11,453 bases of DNA from Dictyocoela muelleri (GCA_016256075.1 SDVU01000674.1:1-11453), one strand, 5' to 3'; shown: positions 1-7,278, numbered from the stretch's first letter. Translations and numbers: made by a program. Notes: generated by a model not told the origin, from the sequence alone.

Positions 1-127
1 ACTCAAAAATGTTGTCGGAATTGTCTAATATTCGATTTTTTCAATACTTTTGTTAATTTCGCTTTGCGAAATTAACAAAAGTATTGAAAAAATCGAATAT
101 TAGACAATTCCGACAACATTTTTGAGT
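1..127. repeat. Perfect 62-bp inverted repeat with 3-nt loop at the window edge
   Basis: Bases 1-62 are the exact reverse complement of 66-127, with loop TTT at 63-65. No mismatch was found on reading. The right arm directly abuts the end of the decayed MULE transposase, so it may be the genuine continuation of that element, with the left arm an inverted copy. A perfect fold-back lying exactly at the sequence end is typical of an assembly or chimeric-read artefact, but a real hairpin end or a recent inverted duplication cannot be excluded. Confidence 0.95.
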
Positions 128-149
128 TCATCATGATTTTTTTACTCTT

Positions 150-968
150 AACAAATATTACATTCTTTTTTCTCCTCAATAAAAAATCGGGAGTCCTGAA
201 CGGAGTAGTACCGAAATGTTTTCTGGACTGCATTAATAAATACTTTTTCTAATCTATGATAACTTATAATGGTTCGGATGTACACATTTGTTTAACTTGT
301 TGTAATGCATTTATTTTATAAGCATTTTTTTATCTATTCCAGAAGAATAAAGCACATAGGAAACGCTTTCCCGAACACAAATCCCTGAATAGTTAGAAGT
401 TACAAAAAACTGATGGACAGGACTTGAATATGCCTTCAAGTAACCATGTATGTGATTTTTTCAAATGCGCGCGCTGGAATTCCGACATGAAAATGATAAA
501 ACCTTCAGAATTTCTTACACCACTGTCATGAACAAGAAATATTTCTTTTCTTAAAGTTATTCTGAGACATTCTGGAATATCTGCATTAACTTTAAGAAAA
601 CGCTCGGACTCTTTTTTCCCAATCTTAGTTACACGATCAATAAACGATTTTAAATTATTCATTAGCTTTATATGATTCTCAGGAATTTCAGCCTTTATCT
701 TTCTTACAATTTCATCTGGAGTCTCACTTGTGAACAAAGATCTATCGCACAAATTTGCCTGTGCTCTAATCCGTGTAACTCTGACAAAATCAGCTGGTTG
801 ATTGTGCTCCATCATACCTATAATCTAAAAATCTTTATCTGTTATCAGTTTACCGCGAAATGTACGAACCTGGCATCTCCACCTCCAATATTCGTTGATA
901 AAATATTCAAAGTTATAGATAATTTTTTTTTGAATAATTAAGCGTCCGCCATGTTTGCTTTTATATTC
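150..968 (-). pseudogene. MULE transposase with FLYWCH-type zinc finger, decayed
   Basis: The longest open stretch is 393-815 (140 codons). Reading on the minus strand, an N-terminal FLYWCH-like finger is visible upstream of it at about 815-968: NEYWRWRC, then RGKLIT, then EHNQPADF. It is interrupted by an in-frame TAG just before the EHNQ part. The second finger cysteine appears replaced by Phe and the last His of HxH by Gln. A helical linker follows, then the start of the MULE catalytic domain, FIIFMSE...WLLEGIFKSCP. The family normally has Asp where this copy has Glu in LLEG. Beyond the stop at 393, other frames still show family-like traces (GKAFPMCFILLE at about 300-365; VIID followed by a stop near 250-260). 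The gene is broken by several stops and frameshifts and is not functional. Family assignment is by recognised motifs only. Confidence 0.7.
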
Positions 969-1043
969 GGGATATTATTTTTATGTATCATTAAGGAGGT
1001 GTTATAGTAATATTTTAACAAAATTTATTTATTTTCGAGATCT

Positions 1044-1127
1044 CAGGCGAAACGGCGCTTTTTGTTTTTTATACCCCAGGCGAAAAAGCGCCGTTTCGCC
1101 TGGAGGCGAAACAACGCTTTCCGCCTG
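1044..1127. repeat. GC-rich palindromic cluster, probable MULE terminal repeat
   Basis: Bases 1044-1063 (CAGGCGAAACGGCGCTTTTT) are the exact reverse complement of 1083-1102. A further diverged copy of the same unit follows at 1104-1127 (AGGCGAAACAACGC..., ending CCGCCTG). The cluster is far richer in G and C than its surroundings. It lies where the decayed MULE transposase begins and where the Merlin A reading frame is cut, so it is best read as the end of the MULE, made of repeated inverted sites. Confidence 0.6.
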
Positions 1128-1517
1128 TACATTTATAATTTAGCATCTTTTCATAAATTCGACTATCTTCCCAGCACCACCTAATTTGTAGTTTATAAAA
1201 TCAATATCGGACATAATATCGACTATTTTCTTTATAACTCGATCAATGGAGCGAGTTTCTATTGAAGTGCAATTTAATGCTGTAGAGCGGAGCTCTGACT
1301 GTGTATTTTATTACGATCTTAAAATATTTCGAAAATATGCTGAGGAAAAAGAAAAGAATGTATTTAATCTTATTGAAAAATGTTTTTTGCAATTCTGAAA
1401 GTGTTTGTTCAAACATCTCCAGGTTACTACATCTTTATTTCGTAGGTGTTCTAGCAAATTACACAAATTATTGCAAAATGTGCAAAGTTTAGATTTCGGT
1501 AAAAACCCCTATTCCAT
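1128..1517 (-). pseudogene. Merlin A: N-terminal part of an IS1595/Merlin transposase
   Basis: From an ATG at 1517 (with a stop two codons later) the minus strand reads through a zinc ribbon, CTFC followed by VTWRC and NCKKHFSIR, then NTFF. This is the order seen at the N-terminus of IS1595/ISXO2/Merlin transposases. After a stop near 1310, the frame at about 1300-1140 gives an alpha-helical stretch and KLGGAGKIVEF. After a +1 shift it continues as YEKMLNYKC, which matches the family motif around the first catalytic Asp (usually IDE followed by MLNYKCKSHRGR). Here that Asp position reads Tyr. The frame is lost exactly at the palindromic cluster at 1127, so the catalytic core beyond it is missing, consistent with interruption by the MULE. 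It is a dead copy. No plus-strand gene is supported here. Confidence 0.65.
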
Positions 1518-1612
1518 TAAAAAATTCAAAACTCTTTACAACTATAAGAATTTATAATTTCTTCTAAATATTCTGAAATAAAATTTGGGTCAATAATATT
1601 TTTTTATATAAA

Positions 1613-1708
1613 TATCATTATTTACCTCACATGGAGGGAAAAAACGTCATTTTTTCCATAATATTTATTTTTTAGCAATGTCATTATTCACCCGGGGAAA
1701 ATAATGAC
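1613..1708. repeat. Palindromic repeats upstream of Merlin A, probable element end
   Basis: Bases 1680-1693 (GTCATTATTCACCC) pair with 1695-1708 at 12 of 14 positions around one central G. A third, diverged copy (ATCATTATTTACCTC) lies near 1613-1627. They sit 100-190 bp upstream of the Merlin A start codon, where a terminal inverted repeat is expected. The matching left end is absent from the window, so the assignment is inferred. Confidence 0.5.
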
Positions 1709-1796
1709 AATGATCCAAAATTTTTATTCTAAAAAGTAGCCCCCCTCAATAATCAAGATTTTTTACTTTATAAAGTTTTTTTTCCCAAATCTGATC

Positions 1797-1835
1797 TAGT
1801 CTATAATTCTTCTCCGAGGTGAAAATTCTAGACTA
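1797..1835. repeat. Short imperfect palindrome
   Basis: Bases 1797-1815 (starting TAGTCTATAATTC) pair with 1817-1835 at about 13 of 19 positions, with the outer seven exact. It resembles the hairpin-like transposon ends elsewhere in the window, but no transposase or partner copy could be linked to it. Confidence 0.4.
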
Positions 1836-2450
1836 AAGCTAAAAATTTAGGCATTTTAAAACATTTAGGCGCTTTTTAACCCAAATTTTTGCATTCTACT
1901 ATAAATTACAATTGATCTTTGATTTCATTATTTACTCGTGATTAAACTAATTTTTATAAAACTAACTCACTGAGAGTTTTTAATTGTTTTTTTACATATA
2001 TGCCGAGATGGGTCGCCGCAATCATACCCCACCTATTAGAGTCACTTATGTTTCAATATAAAATTTTGAATATTTTTATTAAACATACTACACTAGAAAA
2101 CCATATATTACTGCCATAGTCATTGACAGTTTTTTTTCTCCGATTATTTATAAAAATGATTTCGAATTTATAATTATGATACTTCAATTTCACATTCAAG
2201 AGACTAACTAATGAACTATTTGCGCCTAAATTATATTTTAAAATTTAATTTACTGAATATTATTTGTTAATTAATAAGATTTTAACGAAATTCGTAAATT
2301 TCTAGAATTTAGAATTGAATCTTATTCTTTTTTCGGACTATTAAATCTAATTATATTACTGCTAATTAGTGAACATCATAATTATAATATGTTAATTAAA
2401 ATACTTCGACCATTATTTTGTACATAGTAACAATTATTAGTAAAATAGAA
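1836..2450. other. AT-rich region without a recognised gene
   Basis: No protein family, tRNA or further clear repeat was recognised. A small, relatively G+C-rich patch at about 2004-2040 contains a short minus-strand frame (MIAATHLGIYVKKQLKTL, stop after about 25 codons). It matches nothing I know and is too short to call as a gene. The remainder is homopolymer-rich AT sequence. Confidence 0.5.
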
Positions 2451-2719
2451 GGTTCAAAAACGGTTAACTTAAACGAATGATGAGAGATATAAAAAATATA
2501 TTTAATAAGAATAAAATAATCTGTTAAAGAAAGTTCTAAGTTTATTTTTTTATATATATTCATTGTTTTACTTTTTTAGTATTTTTTCTATAGAAAAATA
2601 GTAAAACAATGAATATATATAAAAATAAACCGAGGCCCTTCTTTAACAGATTATTTTATTCTTATTAAATATATTTTTTATATCTCTCATCATTCGTTTA
2701 AGTTAACCGTTGTTGAACC
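2451..2719. repeat. 269-bp imperfect palindrome (long hairpin)
   Basis: The outer arms start GGTTCAAAAACGGTTAACTT at 2451 and end at 2719 with its complement, with one mismatch in the first 18 positions. They continue nearly unbroken for about 80 bp. A 9-base non-pairing block follows (AGTTCTAAG opposite the complement of CCGAGGCCC), then inner arms of about 30 bp. A small hairpin around TTTTTTCTATAGAAAAA forms the centre. There is no coding potential. It may be a foldback or MITE-type element or a recent inverted duplication. No flanking target duplication was seen. Confidence 0.85.
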
Positions 2720-3388
2720 AGATAGATCGACTATTTTGAAATATTAATTGAAAGTACTATCTTTATCTTACTACTAAATTAGAAGATGAAAGTTTCATGA
2801 TATTTTTACTTGATAGTAAAATTTATAAAAATATTTTTTTTGTGAAATTTTAGATTCATTTGCTAAAAAATATTTAAGATAGTCGTTTATTACAATATAT
2901 GACTGTGATGTTTAACATTTTTTAATAACGTGCATTTGCGCGATTTTGATCAAAGATGAATGTTTAGTTGTAGAATAACCAGTTTTAAATTTAAATTTTG
3001 TTATCAAGACTTATACCATTTTTCTTCTTCTTATATTTTGAGTGTGATCTTGTATCAATTTTAATTATTTTAAAAATTTAGAAATGATAAGGCAAATTTA
3101 AAGATTCTTTTAATCTGTGAAAAGTATAATTTTGTTATTATCATTTTTATAATTTTTTCAAACGTCATTTAATATTTGAATAATAAAAAGGAAACAATTT
3201 ATTTCTTGTTAGATAAATTCAATTTGAAATTTATAAGGGCAAGGGTATTGGATTGTATATAGAATGATATTATAAAAAGCATTTTTAAAGATATCTTTAA
3301 TTCTAATCAATGTAAAAATAAAATATTACCAAAAAATTGTAATCATTTTAATAAATATCATTAAAGTTATTTTTAAAAGAATAATATT
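2720..3388. other. AT-rich intergenic region downstream of GPN1
   Basis: I see no gene, RNA or clear repeat. The stretch lies between the long palindrome and the GPN1 stop codon, and it would include the GPN1 3' untranslated region. No AATAAA was found on the minus strand in the first 60 bases after the GPN1 stop. Confidence 0.5.
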
Positions 3389-4117
3389 CTAATTATTAAC
3401 AAAATTGGCCATAAATTCGTCTTTTCCTTCATTTGTTATTGCTGAAACTTTAAGTATCGGAATTTTTGAAAAAAAATCTTCAAAATGCAATATCATTGAT
3501 GATAGAAGCGGTGAAAAATATTCTTCAGGTAATGATGCTCTAAACTTTTCATGGTCATTATAGAAATTTTCTTCTCCCAAATCAATCTTATTAAAGACAA
3601 CTGTAACAGCACATTGATATCTACACTTTAAAGATGCCGCATACATCATATTGCTTATGTATACTAAATGTCTTTTTGACTCAAAGCTATCTACCAAAAA
3701 AAATATTTCTAAATTTCCTAGATTTTTTAATAGCTCAACAACTGCGAAACCAGCACCTGACCAAACAAATGCTTCAACTTGCCCAGGGGTATCAATTATC
3801 AAATAATCAGCGTTTGTTTCTATTTTTCGCATACTTATTAAAAACAAGTTCAATGATGTTAAAATGGCACCATTTGATCCCATGTTGTATTTATTCATGA
3901 CTTCTTTCAAGTCAATTTCATCTCTGATATCAATGTTAATCGGCATTTTTGTATTTTCAACAGCTGGATCTAAATTTATTGTAAATATTTTTTCGTTAGT
4001 CCCTGTTTCCGAGTCTATCTTTAAATGTTTTTCACTTATCCAATGATATAATGATTCACAGAATGTTGTTTTACCAGAGCCGGCCATTCCTATCACCAGA
4101 AATATTTTTTTCTCCAT
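3389..4117 (-). CDS. GPN1: GPN-loop GTPase 1 (Npa3/XAB1 type)
   Basis: GPN1 is a cytoplasmic dimeric GTPase needed for assembly and nuclear import of RNA polymerase II. The 242-residue product has the family motifs in order: P-loop GMAGSGKTT at 10-18, NLDPAVEN at 48-55, the GPN-loop region YNMGSNGAILTSLNLF at 77-92, DTPGQVEAFVWS at 109-120, FNKID at 175-179, and a late VSA. The SLNLF and EAFVWS contexts separate GPN1 from GPN2 and GPN3. The motif that names the family reads Gly-Ser-Asn instead of Gly-Pro-Asn. The frame extends five codons further upstream, but only from a TTG; the ATG at 4117 is preferred because it is the first ATG and is preceded by CCC. The long C-terminal tail of animal and yeast GPN1 is absent. 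The frame is intact and the gene looks functional. It is on the same strand as the SmD2 gene, 880 bp downstream of it. Confidence 0.93.
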   Translation of the reverse strand: MEKKIFLVIGMAGSGKTTFCESLYHWISEKHLKIDSETGTNEKIFTINLDPAVENTKMPINIDIRDEIDLKEVMNKYNMGSNGAILTSLNLFLISMRKIETNADYLIIDTPGQVEAFVWSGAGFAVVELLKNLGNLEIFFLVDSFESKRHLVYISNMMYAASLKCRYQCAVTVVFNKIDLGEENFYNDHEKFRASLPEEYFSPLLSSMILHFEDFFSKIPILKVSAITNEGKDEFMANFVNN

Positions 4118-4120
4118 GGG
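4118..4120 (-). promoter_or_regulatory. CCC signal directly before the GPN1 start codon
   Basis: On the minus strand the start reads AAAAATAAACCCATGG. A CCC (or GGG) triplet just upstream of the ATG is a reported start-proximal expression signal in Microsporidia. The same arrangement occurs at the SmD2 gene. It supports the choice of ATG over the upstream in-frame TTG. Confidence 0.6.
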
Positions 4121-4153
4121 TTTATTTTTCAAAAAAAAAAATAATTTTTATAC

Positions 4154-4226
4154 AGGCAGATAGCTCAGTGGTTAACACTCTTAAATGTAAAATTTAAGTC
4201 CTGTGGTTCGAATTATTTTAAAGCCT
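4154..4226 (+). pseudogene. tRNA-Tyr-like sequence with decayed stems
   Basis: The 73 bases can be laid out at exact tRNA length. An A box TAGCTCAGTGG lies at 4161-4171 and a B box GGTTCGAAT at 4205-4213. A T loop TTCGAAT and an anticodon loop ATGTAAA place GTA (Tyr) at positions 34-36. The loops look conserved, but the acceptor, D, anticodon and T stems pair poorly. The anticodon region instead forms its own 7-bp hairpin (CTTAAAT...ATTTAAG). It begins only 37 bp upstream of the GPN1 start, on the opposite strand. It is most likely a tRNA pseudogene or the head of a tRNA-derived SINE, not a working tRNA. Confidence 0.35.
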
Positions 4227-4997
4227 CTTTAATAAATAATGAGGGAATGACATTAAGCGGTAAAACTATATCGATATAGATAATATACAGTTGTTTCAGT
4301 GTGGTATAGCTGTTTAAGACTTAGTCTAATTTTTTAATGTGAAGCAGGAGGGACTCTCTTAGGGGTTTGTATAAATGTGGCGTTGCATCTCGACAAAAAG
4401 TTGTGAAAAAATTCATGAAAATCCTCTAATTACCTGTATCCTGCTGAGTTATCGATAAAATTAAAATCGCGTATACAAATGGGGCTCTGAGTAGCTTAGG
4501 AGTTACGTATTACTTAAACACCAAGAACCAAAGGTTTAAAGACTATGGTTTAAACTCTCCGTGTTGAGAACTATAGATGGTGTAACATAATAATATATCC
4601 TAAAATGATGAAACTCCTATACAAAATTTTTTAAAAATGATTTCAATTTTAAAAAAATATCTCAAAATTATTAATTTTAAAATCTATTGGTTGTTTTAAT
4701 GAAATAAAATTTTATTGACTTTTTAATAAATATTTATTCATGGCATAGTTGTTGTGGTATTAATTTATTATTACATTTAAATATATTAAAGAATTAATTA
4801 TTTTCTTTTATTTGTAGTACTCACATTTTAAAGATCTAATTATTAAAATGACCGATACATAAAATAAAAGAATCATTTCATTTTTTAAATATAAAAAACA
4901 ACCTTTAATTATTATTTATCTCATTTTTAATACTTTAAAGATAAAAAAATGTAAATATTTATTATTAAGTAAAATAATTAATATATCTATTTAAATC
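4227..4997. other. GPN1-SmD2 intergenic region with a second, weaker tRNA-like patch
   Basis: No protein gene was recognised. At about 4484-4570 the plus strand has an A-box-like TAGCTTAGGAG (4492-4502) and a B-box-like GGTTTAAACTC (4547-4557), with a TTAAAC/GTTTAA hairpin between them. The spacing suits a tRNA, perhaps one with a long anticodon loop, but no acceptor or T stem forms. The 250 bp between the two tRNA-like patches is less AT-rich than usual and may be the body of an old SINE. From 4580 on the sequence is plain AT-rich DNA. Confidence 0.35.
4958..4963 (-). terminator. Possible polyadenylation signal AATAAA for the SmD2 gene
   Basis: AATAAA on the minus strand lies about 35 bases past the SmD2 stop codon, a normal place for a poly(A) signal. 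In DNA this rich in A and T the hexamer occurs often by chance, so this is only suggestive. Confidence 0.25.
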
Positions 4998-5222
4998 TTA
5001 AAACACAATAGCTATCACATTATCACCTCTTAAAAACATTTTTTCGATTTTTCTCTCTAAAATCTTATCCCTACTTTGTGAAAATTCTGTTACATCACTC
5101 AAGAACATATTAAAATGTTGATCGATATCCATAATTAGTGCTCTTAATTTCTTGTTGCTTCTAAGATTTATTAATACGTATTTTTTATTCTTAACTTTGC
5201 TGAGTGCATCGAGAGGTACCAT
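4998..5222 (-). CDS. SMD2: Small nuclear ribonucleoprotein SmD2, compact form
   Basis: SmD2 is one of seven Sm proteins that form the ring around the U-rich site of spliceosomal snRNAs. The 74-residue product aligns along almost its whole length with the SmD2 core. The N-terminal helix PLDALSKVKN and VLINLRSNKKL match the SmD2-specific start of the fold (PLSVL...VLINCRNNKKL in animals). Sm1 contains DIDQHFNMFLSDVTEF with the RNA-contacting Asn, and Sm2 is KMFLRGDNVIAIVF with the Arg-Gly-Asp. The usual Sm1 Gly after the KKL region appears as Ala. The basic N-terminal tail and the long loop between Sm1 and Sm2 are shortened, so the protein is well below the usual size of about 110 residues, as is common in Microsporidia. 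The ATG at 5222 is preceded by CCC. The frame is intact. If expressed, it implies a retained spliceosome. Confidence 0.9.
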   Translation of the reverse strand: MVPLDALSKVKNKKYVLINLRSNKKLRALIMDIDQHFNMFLSDVTEFSQSRDKILERKIEKMFLRGDNVIAIVF

Positions 5223-5225
5223 GGG
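5223..5225 (-). promoter_or_regulatory. CCC signal directly before the SmD2 start codon
   Basis: The minus strand reads GTTTAATCCCATGG at the start. This is the same CCC-ATG arrangement as at GPN1, in DNA where CCC is rare, and it supports both start codons and a microsporidian origin. Confidence 0.6.
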
Positions 5226-5732
5226 ATTAAACTTGTTTTTTATTTTAATTTATTTTAAAATTTTTAGTTTTGTCAAATAGTTTTTTAAATAATTAAAAAA
5301 TTTCTTATTTATGAAATTAAAAGGTTTTTAATGTTAATTATAAATTCGGTCTAATTTATTTATGAAAAAAATTGGTTGGCAATAATATTTTCTAAAAAAT
5401 TTAAATAGTTTAATTATTAAAAATAATACACTATCTGCCATTTATAAACAAAAAAATTTTTTATAGAAGATTGTTTATTTATTCCAATTTAAGACTAATT
5501 ATTTTATAATAAATGTACTTTAAATGTAATTATTTTTCTAAAAAAATTTATCTTAAACTGCACATAATCGGAACTTATATATACATGCAGAAAAAAACAT
5601 AATTGAATTAACGGAGATTTGTCTAAGTCAAGTTTTAAACTTTGATTCTCAGTGTTTAAAAAAATTATACTTTGGTCTATCCGGCTACATACGTAATATT
5701 TTTTATCAATAACTCTCCAGGAGGCTTTAAAG
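5226..5732. other. AT-rich region upstream of SmD2
   Basis: No gene or repeat was recognised. The first part must hold the SmD2 promoter, but no motif beyond the CCC can be singled out. No divergently transcribed neighbour is visible. Confidence 0.5.
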
Positions 5733-6095
5733 CAGTGTTTCTCAATCTATTTTTACTCATGATTCCCTAGCTATAAAAAATTTTGTTTCCCTCTATGCAA
5801 ATAATTAGATATTTACTAAAAATTTTTTTTATTGATTTTAGTAATTGATAGATAAAAAGTCCATTATTTATTTGATAAAGCGTTTGAATCTGATGTTTAT
5901 TTAATAATAATTTCATTTTAAGTTCCAATTTTGTACGTTTAAGCCTTAGATCACAGAAATTCTAATAGTTGAATTCTTTAAAATCCAAATCCAATTTTCC
6001 GAAAATCCTAATCCGATCTTCCGAAAATCCAAATTACACCCAGAAAATCCAACTTGCTTCTAAGTGAGACGTAACTCACACGTTGAGAAACAATT
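5733..6095. mobile_element. hAT-like short non-autonomous element (MITE), degraded
   Basis: The left end CAGTGTTTCTCAATC, followed by TTTTTACTCATGATTCCC, strongly resembles hAT transposon termini, which classically begin CAGTG/CAGGG followed by TTCTCAA. The right end near 6081-6095 reads CGTTGAGAAACAATT; its complement shares TGTTTCTCAA with the left end. Candidate 8-bp flanks CTTTAAAG and CTCTAAGC agree at only 5 of 8 positions. No transposase was found inside, so the element would be non-autonomous. The left end is convincing; the right boundary is tentative. Confidence 0.5.
5975..6053 (+). repeat. Tandem 22-bp repeats, about 3.5 copies
   Basis: Units at 5975-5996, 5997-6018 and 6019-6040, plus a partial one from 6041, share a core like TTCCGAAAATCCWAATCCGA. 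They are diverged from each other. They lie inside the right half of the hAT-like element and may be its subterminal repeats. Confidence 0.65.
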
Positions 6096-6235
6096 CTCTA
6101 AGCATATTCCTGAATTTAAGGCATTTTTAAATTGAATGCCCGAATAAGTCCTAAAGTGTAAAATTTTGGTTATCCTGCATGAGATTAATTTTTTTTTTAA
6201 TTTTTTAGATTTTTATATTTTTTTTAAAAAAAAAA

Positions 6236-6250
6236 TCCCATATCATGCAG
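6236..6250 (-). repeat. Extra inverted copy of the Merlin B terminal core
   Basis: CCCATATCATGCAGG is an inverted copy of the left terminal core (CCTGCATGAGAT, 6174-6185) about 50 bp inside the element. The left end therefore forms a hairpin with an A/T loop. The copy overlaps the transposase start codon (ATG at 6245). The right end has only one copy. Confidence 0.65.
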
Positions 6251-7110
6251 GAAAGCTCTTTTCGGAAGCTTTATAGCCGTAAATTCGATTTTTATGATAT
6301 TCACCACATTTTTACGAACGACGTTGAAGATATAGATTTTATAATACATTACGGTGGCATCAAAACGTCATTTTATTGTGATTCTTGTGAGAAAGGTAAT
6401 TGTGTTTTTAGAAAAAATGTATCGAGTTTATCTCCGTTCTTTTATATTTGAAATAATAAAAATTGTAAACTTAAAAAAAAACATCCTTACTGGTTTTAAG
6501 CTTTAATATCCTCATATAGAATTAAAGATATTAATCTACGCAGTATATTGTTTTTCGATGAAAAATTGCAAAAAAAAAGTGCATATCTTCCATGTGGGGT
6601 ATCTGAACATACATACATACATACATAAAGCTCAATGAAATGTTTGTTTATGTTTTACTTGGAAATGATGAAATTATAGTCGATCGAAAGTTACGTGTGG
6701 TTGGCATGACAGTTCAAGTGATGAAACGGCCTATATTATGCAATGGTTAATAACATCTAATACATCCGTGGCGCTTTATATCCGAGAGATTGTGTGGTTT
6801 TAGTTATTATTTGTGAAGGAACAAAAGCTATTAAGCTTGCTGTTCTAGAAGACAGAAATTCTGAAAGCATTTAAGATTTTTATAAGATAACAGTACGAGG
6901 GAACTGTAATTAAAAGCGATGAATTTCCATCATACCAAACAGCCGTTCCAATTGTAAACTGTAATTACATAATAGTGAATCATACTCGTGATTTGTTGCA
7001 AAATATGGTACTCATACTGTATTATTGAAAACTTTTCGACACATATTAAAACTGATATAAGAAACGGAAAAAGTATTATATTTTCAAAATTGACAAAATT
7101 TATAAAATAG
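6245..7110 (+). pseudogene. Merlin B transposase, broken
   Basis: The ATG at 6245 opens a 68-codon frame with a zinc-ribbon-like stretch, FYCDSC followed by FRKN. After the stop at 6451 the frame is lost for about 200 bp. Family signals return near 6670 (IIVDRKL, a candidate first catalytic Asp) and from about 6785 on (VIICEGTKAIKLAVLEDRNS). The second catalytic region is clear: GTVIKSDEFPSYQTAVPI at about 6903-6955. NYIIVNHTRD and then GTHT follow. After a frameshift, IIENFSTHIKTDIRNG near 7030-7070 carries the third catalytic residue, Glu, and the final frame stops at 7110. The DDE layout and the HTRDF/GTHT region are typical of IS1595/Merlin. At least three frameshifts and several stops make it inactive. 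Confidence 0.75.
6607..6626 (+). repeat. ACAT microsatellite, five copies
   Basis: Five perfect tandem ACAT units lie in the decayed middle of the Merlin B transposase. They probably expanded after the gene died. Confidence 0.9.
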
Positions 7111-7278
7111 TGGAAATTATATTATAACAATACTAAAAAGCGAACTAAAAATAATATTAATATATTGTTATTAAAAATAATTAAAAATTTATGATTTTAC
7201 ATTATTTTAGTTTTTTTTTAAATGAAAGAGGGTTATTTAATTGAAAATTCCATCTCATGCAGGAGAATCAAAATTTTA

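Larger units (their letters stand above)
128..1127 (-). mobile_element. MULE (Mutator-like) DNA transposon, partial
   Basis: This span joins a decayed FLYWCH-MULE transposase (minus strand) to a GC-rich palindromic cluster at 1044-1127, which sits about 75 bp upstream of the first recognisable codons and is the probable terminal inverted repeat. The other end lies left of the window or is hidden by the edge palindrome. The element abuts the broken Merlin A transposase on its right, which suggests that the MULE inserted into Merlin A. No target duplication can be tested because the left end is missing. The MULE assignment rests on the transposase; the right boundary is inferred. Confidence 0.55.
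6159..7278 (+). mobile_element. Merlin B: IS1595/Merlin DNA transposon, degraded
   Basis: This 1.12-kb element is bounded by 27-bp terminal inverted repeats, 6159-6185 and 7252-7278, that match at 25 of 27 positions (TAAAATTTTGGTTATCCTGC... at the left). Its broken transposase runs on the plus strand between them. The size fits Merlin. No convincing 8-9 bp target duplication was found (CTAAAGTG and GATCATGA do not match), so the true ends may differ by a few bases or have decayed. Confidence 0.75.

Noticed and set aside
672-1143. Two plus-strand reading frames of 89 and 62 codons
   Set aside because: They overlap the minus-strand FLYWCH-MULE remnant and its palindromic end, and match no family.
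1301-1492. 63-codon plus-strand reading frame
   Set aside because: It is the shadow of the Merlin A zinc-ribbon region on the minus strand, which carries the recognisable cysteine motifs.
2004-2040. G+C-richer patch considered as an rRNA or tRNA fragment
   Set aside because: It matches no recognised rRNA segment and lacks tRNA A and B boxes at the right spacing.
3634-4046. Two plus-strand reading frames across GPN1
   Set aside because: Both are antisense to a complete, motif-rich GPN1 gene.
4118-4132. Five-codon N-terminal extension of GPN1
   Set aside because: It would start at TTG; the ATG at 4117 is preceded by CCC and begins directly before the P-loop strand, as usual in the family.
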